A stretch of 5,401 nt of DNA from Bacteroidales bacterium (lineage in GTDB: Bacteria; Bacteroidota; Bacteroidia; Bacteroidales; UBA1556). A program made the translations under genes and the position numbers. Where the stretch lies: NCBI GenBank assembly GCA_029939445.1, contig JAOZSY010000184.1, positions 1-5,401 on the forward strand. The letters run 5' to 3'. Positions 1-5,401 of the stretch are shown here, in pieces. How positions within the stretch are numbered: the first letter of the stretch is position 1; each line of letters begins with the position of its first letter. Under the pieces are notes generated by a model. The model was not told the DNA's origin, made no database searches, and saw nothing but the letters and a program-made list of their open reading frames with translations.

Positions 1-296
1 ATAAAATACTGTCAGATCCATTTGTATGTGCAGAAGCTCCCACAGCTACTACATTAATTGTTCTTTCTAACTCACAGCCAGGAATTAAGTATCAGTTGCG
101 TAGAGATATTGATGACTCACCAATTGGTGTTCCTATTATTGGAGATGGTAATGATATTAACCTTACTGTAATTACACCTATTCAAACGACATTGTATAAT
201 GTTTGGGCTGAAGATACACTACCTAATGGTGCAGGATTTATTTGTGCAGGAGTTGAACTTAGCCATAAAGCAAAAATTACGATTATTCCTATTCCT
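1..296 (+). repeat. Ig-like domain N1 (partial at its start, A-like)
   Basis: The window opens eight codons before the first Cys (FVCAE, Cys codon at 27); the second Cys (FICAG) is at 243, 72 codons later. The motifs YQLRRD and LYNVWAED recall the YSL and VWA motifs of A-type domains, but Cys spacing and sequence differ enough that it is not a regular member of the super-repeat. The start of the domain lies upstream of the window. Confidence 0.75.
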
Positions 297-3200
297 GCTG
301 ATAATTTGGTAGTTAGTGACCCTACTGTTTGCCCAGGTTCATATTTCAATATTACGGTGTTTAATTCTGAACTGAAAGTAAAGTACTATATTGAGGATGC
401 TGCAGGATCAACTCTGTTTTATCAAATAGGTGATGGAAGTAATCTAAATTTCTCATTATTGAATACAGTATCAAATAGTACATTTGCTACCGTTGAGGCA
501 GTTTCTACAATGCAAAATGAAATGTGTGCTCGCGTTCAATTATTCGACTCATCAATAATTACTGTAATCCAACCTCCTGATACTACTGGTAATGTTAGTG
601 ATGCGGAGATATGTGCAGGAACGGGTGGTTTTAATATTACTGTTGGTAATACTTCTATAGATTATAAATATAGCTTGTATGATGTTAATGGTATATTTAT
701 AGAAACTAAACAAGGAAATAATGGTATACTTACATACGTTCTTCCAGAACCTACTACCTCTACTTCGTATCAGGTATGGGCTAGTACAACCTTAACTAAT
801 TACTATGGAGTTTGTGATTCAATAATGTTTCCTGATCTTGCAATTGTTGACTATGCAGAATACCCAGATACGAATTTAGTTGTAAATGGTGATAAGGTTT
901 GCACAGGCTCATCAGCTATTGTAGAAGTAGAAAATTCAGAGATAGGTGTTAATTATTCCTTATTCTTAGGTATTCAGGTAGTGGGATCAAGTATTGATGG
1001 AACTGGTGGAAATATTCATTTTCCAATTTCTTCGGTTACAACCACACAGTCGTATAGTATAAAAGCTAAATCTACAATGTTTTCTACTCCTTGTGGATTA
1101 GTTGACTTAGTTGATACCGCTTTAGTTATAGTCGAACAACCACCTTTAGATGTCCCTATTGAAGCTAATCCAGACCCAACAAATATTTGTTCGGGTGCTC
1201 CTCTTGATATCATAGTTAAGGGCTCGCAAATAGGAATGGAATATCAGCTAAGAATTAATGGAAATACAACAGCAATAGATTCTAAAATTGGTACTGGAAA
1301 TGATCTTCCATTTACAGTATTCCCTACGGCTGCGGATGTGTATTCTGTATTTGTAGAGCCTGTATCTAGTGCAAGTATTCCTTGCTCAGGTGTTTTATTG
1401 AGTTCAACAGTTACTGTTAATTTTGATGGACCACTTAGTATTTCGCAGCAACCAGCAAATGCTAATGTTTGTTCAGGAACTCAAGCTAATTTTAATGCTA
1501 TTGCTCAAAACGATGCGGGTAATGGCTTAACTTATCAGTGGCAAGTGCGCGATTTAGGCGCTGCTGTTTATAATAGTGTACCAAGTGCACCACCATATTC
1601 TGGAGCTCTTACTAATCATTTAGTAATTAGTGATGTTACAGGTCTGGGAGGAAATAATTATCGATTAATTATTAGGTCATCGGTAAGTATATGTGATTCT
1701 ATTATCTCTGACTCTGCTAGACTTAATGTTGCTGCAACTCCTATTGTAGATAGTTTAACTATATCAATTGATGATGTATGTCAAGGGACTGATATAATAG
1801 TTGGTTATCATACAAAACTAAAAATAAACGAACAATACAATATTATCTTTAATTATACGGGTGCTAATGTAAAAAGCTTGGACACAATGTTAGTAAATGT
1901 TACTGCTGCTGATGGCTTTATTACACTCAAATCTGATAGTTTCCCTAATTCAGGAGTTACTACACTTAATGTAGTTAAAGTTGATTATCTATTTAGTCAT
2001 GGTTGCCAATCGCCACCATTTTTATCAAGTGATGATTTCGAAATAAATGCTAAAGCTGATACCACTGGTGATGTTAGTGATATTGAATTATGTGCTGGTA
2101 GCGGAAGCTTTAATATTAATGTTAGCAATACATCTACAGATTTTATATATAGTTTAATAGAAGTTGGTGGCTCATTTATTACATCACAACAGGGGAATAA
2201 TGGTGTCATTACTTATACTCTTCCCGAACCTACTATATCAACATCTTATAAGGTTTGGGCTAAGCTAGCTCCTCCACATGCTCAAGGAGTTTGTGATTCA
2301 TTAATGTTTCCTGATTTGGCAATTGTAGATTATGCAAGTGCTCCAGATATTACTCTAAGTGTAAATGGAGATAAGGTTTGCCAAGGTAGTGATGCAAATG
2401 TAGAAGTTGTGAATACTGAGGCAGGACTAACTTATAAGCTGTTTTATGGCTTATCTCAAATAGGAGATTCAATAATTGGTACTGGCGGAACAATTGTATT
2501 TGTAGTTCCAAATGTAACTAATACTGAATCTTATAGTGTTAGAGTTAATTCAAATGTATTTGCTACAGCTTGTAATTACTTTACATTGGTAGATACAGCA
2601 TTGGTACAAATGGCTCCAATACCAGCCGATCTTCCAATACAAACAAATCCTAACCCAGCAAATATATGCGCTGGAGCTCCAGTAGATATTATTGTTGTAG
2701 GCTCTGAAGTTGGTATGCAATATCAACTTCGTCGTAATGGCATTGATATGCCTGGTGAACTTAAAGCTGGTGTAGGTGGTGATCTTACTTTTACGGTTTT
2801 TCCAATAGCAACAGAAACATATACAATATATGTAGAACCAACAACATGGGCAAGGATTCCTTGTTCGGGTATTGTTCTTTCTGCTGATATAATTATAACT
2901 TTTGATGGACCTCTTGCTATTAGTCAGCAGCCTACAGATGCAAATATCTGTTCTGGTACTGCAGCAGTTTTTGAACTGTTTGCCAATAATGCGGGTTCAA
3001 CAACAAATGTTATTTATAAATGGCAAGTAAGTACTAATAATATTAATTATACTAATATCTCTGATGGTAGCATATATTATGGAACTCAAAATAATACACT
3101 TGCAATACTTAATACTGCTGGTTTAGATGGTAATTATTATCGAGCTATTGTTAAATCCTCTAGTTTCTGCGATTCGTTAATCTCTGATGCTGGTGAACTT

Positions 3201-5401
3201 AATATTGCAAGCTCACCAATTACTAGTGGGATGTCTATTACAGTAGATGATGTTTGCCAAGGTGATGATGTTGTTATTGATTATATCACTAACCTCCAGC
3301 TGAATGAGTCTTATAGAATTTATTACCACTCTGGTGGTGCTAATTCGTTGATAGGCCCTTCTCAGATAGTTAATATTACGAACGCTACAGGCCAAATAAC
3401 CTTTGATGCTGATAGCTTTCCAAATGCAGGTCTTGATACTATTTATATTACAAAAATTGATTATGCTTATGGTCAAGGTTGTGCATCACAAACTTTAAAT
3501 ATATATGATAATTTTGAGATAAATGCAACTCCAGATATAACAGGAAGTGTAAGTGATGCTCAAATCTGTGCAGGGACTGGTGATTATAATATTACGGTAA
3601 GCAATACTACTACTGATGTTGATTATACTCTTAAAGAAGTTGGTGGTACATATAGCAGTACTCAAACAGGAAACAATGCAACAATTACATTTACTCTTCC
3701 CGAGCCAACGCAATCTACGTCTTTTGAAGTATGGGCAAAATTGTCTGCTCCGCATTCTGTTGGCGTTTGTGACTCATTAATGCTAACAGATATGGCTATT
3801 ATTGATTATTCTGCTTATCCAGATACAACAATGGCAGTTAATGGCGATAAGGTTTGTTCGGGTAATGATGCTATTATTGAAGTAGAAAATACGGAAGTAG
3901 GAGTTAGTTATTCGCTTTTTGATGGATTAACTCAAATTGGTGCTTCCCAGTCTGGTACTGGAGGAAATATTACTTTTGATATATTCTCTGTTACCAATAC
4001 AAAATCATATTATGTAAAAGCTCGTTCTAATGCATTTGCTAGTGTATGTAGTGATTTTATTATTACAGATACCGCATTAATTCAGATAGCTCCCATACCT
4101 TCGGATGTTCCTTTAATTACAAATCCAGATCCAGCATATATTTGCTCAGGTGACTCTTTGGATATTATTGTTGTAGGCTCTGAATTAAATATGCAATATC
4201 AATTGCTGCTTAATGGTGTTGATGTTGCTGGTGAAGTGAAAAATGGAACAGGAAATAATCTTATATTTTCTGTACTTCCATCTAATTCAGATATATATAC
4301 AATATTTGTGAAACCAATGGAGTTTGCAAGAATTCCTTGTTCTGGATTTGAATTATCCTCAGATATTATAGTAAATTTTGATGGACCACTTACTATTACT
4401 CAACAACCTATAGATGCATATGTTTGTGCTCCTGCAGGAAATGCTGTTTTTGAAGTGCTAGCCCTCAATGGTGCTGCTAGCCCTATTAATTATCAATGGC
4501 AGGTTAGTACTGATAATGTTAATTATACTAATATTGTTAATGGTGCAACTTATGTTGGAACTACTAATAATTCATTAGGAATAACAGATGTTGTAGGTTT
4601 AGATAGTAATTATTATAGAGCTATTGTGCAGCTTAGTAGTTATTGTAGTGCTGACACCTCTGATGCTGCTCAGCTAATTCTAGGTGCTACTCCTATAGTT
4701 AATAATATTACAATTTCAATTGATAATATTTGCCAAGGTGAAGATGTAGTGCTTGATTATAATACTGGCTTGCTAGCTAATCAAGATTATAGAGTATTCT
4801 ATAATGTCATTGGTGCCAATGCATATAGTTATGATTCTGTAATAGTGCATATTGCTGCTTCTAATGGGCAAATCTCTTTCCCTGCTGCAAATTTTAATAA
4901 TGTAGGATCTAATGTAATTAATATTACAGAAATAGATTATGCTTATGGTCAAGGTTGTAAATCAAGCTCATTTCTTGCAAGTGATTTGTTTGATGTAGAG
5001 CAAGTTCCAAATATAAGTAATTTAGCGCTTACATCGCTTGATATTTGTATTGAAAATGATGAAGCTATTACTGTTAATGGGCAGTTATCTAATGATGTTT
5101 ATAATGTAACTTATAATCTTTCAGGGGCTAATGATGCTACTGCTTTAAGTGCGTCATTATCATTTGTTAGTGGTTCAGGAATTATTACGATTCCTAGTAC
5201 TGAGCTTACTGACTCTGGTATGACAATGTTTACATTGACAGAAATCCTATATCCTTATGGTAATAACTGTGCTACAAATAATTTCTCTGATAGTGTAAAC
5301 TTTAGAGTAGAGCCATTACCAGATACTAATAGCTTACATATTGATGTTAATAATATCTGTTCAGGAAATGATGCTACGGTTAATATTAGTGGAGATTTAG
5401 T
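1..5401 (+). CDS. Giant secreted Ig-like repeat protein, internal fragment (partial at both ends)
   Basis: The frame whose first full codon is at position 3 runs through 1,799 codons to 5399 without a stop; the other two forward frames hit stops within the first 75 bases. No start or stop codon of the gene lies in the window, so the full protein is larger than this. The translation is a string of 19 Ig-like beta-sandwich domains of about 94-105 residues. Each begins with a Cys-x-Gly type motif (ICSG, VCQG, ICAG) and has a second Cys 64-75 codons later. Three tandem A-B-C-D-E blocks make up most of it. It is rich in Thr, Asn, Ser, Asp and Val and low in Lys and Arg, with no membrane segment and no recognisable enzyme domain. 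From family knowledge this matches Bacteroidota giant surface proteins (Ig-like domains associated with CHU_C / type IX secretion). Export, disulfide bonding and an adhesive or structural role are inferred. It could instead be a passive filament or S-layer-like component. Confidence 0.93.
297..578 (+). repeat. Ig-like domain N2 (divergent, B/C-like)
   Basis: Cysteines are at 330 (TVCPG) and 525 (EMCAR), 65 codons apart; the next domain's first Cys is 94 codons on. Both distances equal those of C-type domains. The pattern of a central YY, a GDGSNLNFSL strand and a closing ITVIQPP strand also fits the B/C class. It sits where an E domain would stand if the super-repeat extended upstream, so the lead-in is not simply an eroded copy of the block. 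Confidence 0.75.
579..866 (+). repeat. Ig-like domain A1
   Basis: Opens with SDAEICAG (Cys 612) and closes with YGVCDS (Cys 813), 67 codons apart. Between them lie FNITVGNTS, QGNNG, LPEPTTSTSY and the VWA strand that marks A domains. The linker to B1 is VDYAEYPDT. By hand count it matches A2 at 63 of 96 positions. The DSI tripeptide after the second Cys fits the Bacteroidota O-glycosylation consensus. Confidence 0.85.
867..1154 (+). repeat. Ig-like domain B1
   Basis: Opens with VNGDKVCTG (Cys 900) and closes with TPCGL (Cys 1092), 64 codons apart. B-type landmarks are the VNGDKVC opening, NYSLF, GTGGNI and the closing VDTAL strand, all recurring in B2 and B3. It is probably a distant paralogue of A and C, with the same order of strands and the same spacing of 96 codons to the next domain. 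Confidence 0.85.
1155..1436 (+). repeat. Ig-like domain C1
   Basis: Opens with NPDPTNICSG (Cys 1188) and closes with SIPCSG (Cys 1383), 65 codons apart. C-type landmarks are GMEYQLRING in the middle, FTVFP, and the FDGPL linker (1422-1436) leading into the D domain. The IPCSG closing motif is identical in all three C copies. Confidence 0.85.
1437..1745 (+). repeat. Ig-like domain D1 (QWQ type)
   Basis: Opens with ISQQPANANVCSG (Cys 1470) and closes with SICDS (Cys 1692), 74 codons apart. TYQWQV and the later NNYRLII are the usual core Trp strand and Tyr-corner strand of bacterial Ig-like domains. The segment between them (RDLGAAVYNSV, then SAPPYSGAL) differs strongly from D2 and D3, and the domain is one codon longer than they are. 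A purine-rich run inside it (1646-1652) simply encodes the Gly-rich turn before the Tyr strand. Confidence 0.85.
1746..2057 (+). repeat. Ig-like domain E1
   Basis: Opens with ISIDDVCQG (Cys 1779) and closes with SHGCQS (Cys 2004), 75 codons apart. E-type landmarks are TGAN in the middle, FITLKSDSFPNSG, and a VDYxxxxGC ending. The pattern of a GAN motif followed by an aliphatic I-T-[IFL] strand and a P-[NT]-[AS]-G turn is common in giant flavobacterial repeat proteins (family knowledge). The linker FEINAKADTTG leads into A2. Confidence 0.85.
2058..2345 (+). repeat. Ig-like domain A2
   Basis: Opens with SDIELCAG (Cys 2091) and closes with QGVCDS (Cys 2292), 67 codons apart. It carries NVSNTS, EVGG, QGNNG, LPEPT and KVWAKL. 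By hand count it matches A1 at 63 and A3 at 59 of 96 positions. EVGG and WAKL are shared with A3 only, while the MFPDLAIVDYA closing strand is shared with A1 only. Confidence 0.85.
2346..2633 (+). repeat. Ig-like domain B2
   Basis: Opens with VNGDKVCQG (Cys 2379) and closes with TACNY (Cys 2571), 64 codons apart. It carries TYKLFYG, GTGGTI, SYSVRVNSN and VDTAL, the B-type series. The APIPADLPIQ linker into C2 is closer to the matching linker of unit 3 than to that of unit 1. Confidence 0.85.
2634..2915 (+). repeat. Ig-like domain C2
   Basis: Opens with NPNPANICAG (Cys 2667) and closes with RIPCSG (Cys 2862), 65 codons apart. DIIVVGSE and MQYQL are identical in C3; the DNA for the first of these is an exact 24-base match at 2685-2708 and 4161-4184. 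It ends with the invariant FDGPL linker at 2901-2915. Confidence 0.85.
2916..3221 (+). repeat. Ig-like domain D2 (QWQ type)
   Basis: Opens with ISQQPTDANICSG (Cys 2949) and closes with SFCDS (Cys 3168), 73 codons apart. YKWQVST, NYTNI, YYGTQNN and GLDGNYYRAIV form the Ig-like core. From the Trp strand to the end it matches D3 at about 36 of 62 positions by hand count, against about 26 for D1. Confidence 0.85.
3222..3533 (+). repeat. Ig-like domain E2
   Basis: Opens with ITVDDVCQG (Cys 3255) and closes with YGQGCAS (Cys 3480), 75 codons apart. It carries GGAN, QITFDADSFPNAG and IDYAYGQGC. The last motif is identical in E3, down to 24 bases of DNA (3459-3482 and 4935-4958), while the DSFPN turn is shared with E1. 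Confidence 0.85.
3534..3821 (+). repeat. Ig-like domain A3
   Basis: Opens with SDAQICAG (Cys 3567) and closes with VGVCDS (Cys 3768), 67 codons apart. It carries NITVSNTT, KEVGG, TGNN, LPEPT and EVWAKL, the A-type series. The closing strand has changed from MFPDLAIVDY to MLTDMAIIDY, making this the most divergent of the A copies. Confidence 0.85.
3822..4109 (+). repeat. Ig-like domain B3
   Basis: Opens with VNGDKVCSG (Cys 3855) and closes with SVCSD (Cys 4047), 64 codons apart. It carries EVEN, SYSLFDG, GTGGNI, YYVKARSN and TDTAL. EVEN and the GGNI turn are shared with B1; the NAFAS and APIPSDVP segments are closer to B2. Confidence 0.85.
4110..4391 (+). repeat. Ig-like domain C3
   Basis: Opens with NPDPAYICSG (Cys 4143) and closes with RIPCSG (Cys 4338), 65 codons apart. 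DIIVVGSE and MQYQL match C2, and the GTGNNL turn matches C1 more closely. The FDGPL linker is at 4377-4391; its DNA shares a 19-base exact run with the C1 linker. Confidence 0.85.
4392..4697 (+). repeat. Ig-like domain D3 (QWQ type)
   Basis: Opens with ITQQPIDAYVCAP (Cys 4425) and closes with SYCSA (Cys 4644), 73 codons apart. YQWQVST, NYTNI, YVGTTNN and GLDSNYYRAIV give the Ig-like core and are very close to D2. It departs from the other D domains by having VCAP in place of VCSG and CSAD in place of CDS. Confidence 0.85.
4698..5012 (+). repeat. Ig-like domain E3
   Basis: Opens with ISIDNICQG (Cys 4731) and closes with YGQGCKS (Cys 4956), 75 codons apart. It carries IGAN, GQISFPAANFNNVG and IDYAYGQGC. 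The linker after it, FDVEQVPNISNL, no longer resembles the FEINA...TG linker that precedes A2 and A3, in keeping with the change of domain type that follows. Confidence 0.85.
5013..5324 (+). repeat. Ig-like domain E4 (E-type, outside the five-domain order)
   Basis: Opens with LTSLDICIEN (Cys 5046) and closes with YGNNCAT (Cys 5268), 74 codons apart. YNLSGAN, GIITIPSTELTDSG and a YPYGNNC ending are E-type signatures. It stands where a fourth A domain would be expected. The SGAN...ITIP motif is closer than E1-E3 to the form I know from giant flavobacterial repeat proteins. Confidence 0.8.
5325..5401 (+). repeat. Ig-like domain E5 (start only, E-type)
   Basis: Only the opening is inside the window: PDTNSLHIDVNNICSG (Cys 5358) followed by NDATVNISGDL, then the window ends. 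The opening resembles E4 and the E class rather than A-D, so a run of at least three E-type domains (E3-E5) is likely. Type assignment rests on about 25 residues. Confidence 0.6.

Larger units (their letters stand above)
579..2057 (+). repeat. Five-domain super-repeat, unit 1 (A1-B1-C1-D1-E1)
   Basis: First copy of a 493-codon block made of five different Ig-like domains in the order A, B, C, D, E. It is defined by the distance from the first Cys of A1 (612) to the first Cys of A2 (2091), which is 1,479 bases. Spacings between successive first cysteines inside the unit are 96, 96, 94, 103 and 104 codons. The D domain of this unit is the most divergent of the three D copies and is one codon longer. 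Confidence 0.9.
2058..3533 (+). repeat. Five-domain super-repeat, unit 2 (A2-B2-C2-D2-E2)
   Basis: Second copy of the block, 492 codons long (A2 Cys at 2091 to A3 Cys at 3567 is 1,476 bases). First-Cys spacings are 96, 96, 94, 102 and 104 codons. In its A domain it resembles unit 1 slightly more than unit 3. In D and much of E it resembles unit 3. It shares 24-base exact runs with unit 3 at an offset of 1,476 bases (2685-2708 with 4161-4184; 3459-3482 with 4935-4958). Confidence 0.9.
3534..5012 (+). repeat. Five-domain super-repeat, unit 3 (A3-B3-C3-D3-E3)
   Basis: Third copy of the block. First-Cys spacings are 96, 96, 94, 102 and 105 codons, and the distance to the next domain's first Cys (5046) is again 1,479 bases. 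The next domain is not an A type, so this is the last complete unit visible. Its D domain has lost the usual Cys-Ser-Gly opening (VCAP instead of VCSG) although both cysteines are kept. Confidence 0.9.

Noticed and set aside
1016..1213. 65-residue open frame on the minus strand
   Set aside because: It is antisense to the B1-C1 domains of the continuous + strand coding frame; the residues resemble no known family and simply mirror the repeat codons.
1646..1652. Shine-Dalgarno-like purine run (gggagga)
   Set aside because: It encodes the Gly-Gly turn of domain D1 in the long frame and no suitable start codon follows at normal spacing.
1997..2209. 70-residue open frame on the minus strand
   Set aside because: It lies antisense to the E1-A2 junction. 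It has no ribosome binding context of note and the conserved protein pattern is on the other strand.
3213..3476. 87-residue open frame on the minus strand
   Set aside because: It is antisense to domain E2. Its Ile/Asn-rich composition is what the AT-rich complement of the repeat produces by chance.
3495..3755. 86-residue open frame on the minus strand
   Set aside because: It is antisense to domain A3. The matching regions of A1 and A2 do not conserve it as a frame-coherent product, and no family is recognised.
579..5012. Periodic repeats as a possible CRISPR or non-coding satellite array
   Set aside because: The period is about 1.48 kb and diverged, is a multiple of three, preserves an open frame and conserves amino acids rather than bases, so it is a protein repeat.
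1..5401. Possible phage tail-fibre or enzyme-bearing polysaccharide-degrading protein
   Set aside because: No catalytic, carbohydrate-binding or tail-fibre motif is seen; every segment is accounted for by Ig-like domains of Bacteroidota type. A catalytic module outside the window cannot be excluded.

Overview
The window lies entirely inside one very large protein-coding gene on the + strand. Reading codons that start at position 3, the frame is open from end to end: 1,799 complete codons, no stop, and neither the true start nor the true stop is present. There is no intergenic DNA, so no promoter, ribosome binding site, terminator, RNA gene or neighbouring gene can be described. The DNA is clearly AT-rich and the codons favour A/T at third positions. 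The protein is rich in Thr, Asn, Ser, Asp, Val and Ile and poor in Lys and Arg. It is a tandem of beta-sandwich (Ig-like) domains of about 94-105 residues, each opening with a motif such as ICSG, VCQG or ICAG. From family knowledge this points to the Bacteroidota (Flavobacteriia, Cytophagia and relatives), whose giant secreted Ig-like repeat proteins usually leave the cell by the type IX secretion system and end in a gliding-motility-associated (CHU_C / type B) sorting domain. That C-terminal domain is outside the window, so the export route is inferred.

Layout: two divergent lead-in domains (N1, N2; 1-578) come first. Three copies of a five-domain block A-B-C-D-E follow (579-2057, 2058-3533, 3534-5012), each 492 or 493 codons long. 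After the third E the order breaks: instead of a fourth A there is another E-type domain (E4, 5013-5324) and the start of one more (E5, from 5325). That makes 19 domains, the first and last cut by the window edges. A, B and C look like distant paralogues of each other. D has the Ig-type core (YQWQV early, YYR late). E has its own signature (GAN in the middle, YG.GC near the end).

Two regularities stand out. Every complete domain has exactly two cysteines, and the spacing between them is specific to the domain type (A 67, B 64, C 65, D 73-74, E 74-75 codons). All 37 in-frame cysteines fit this pattern. This suggests one disulfide per domain in a long, extracellular, rod-like protein. The block repeats are old at the DNA level: hand counts give about 60-66% protein identity for A domains, and the longest exact shared DNA runs I noticed are 24 bases.

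The likely role is a cell-surface or secreted adhesin or structural filament. No catalytic domain is visible, and function cannot be assigned from this part of the gene.
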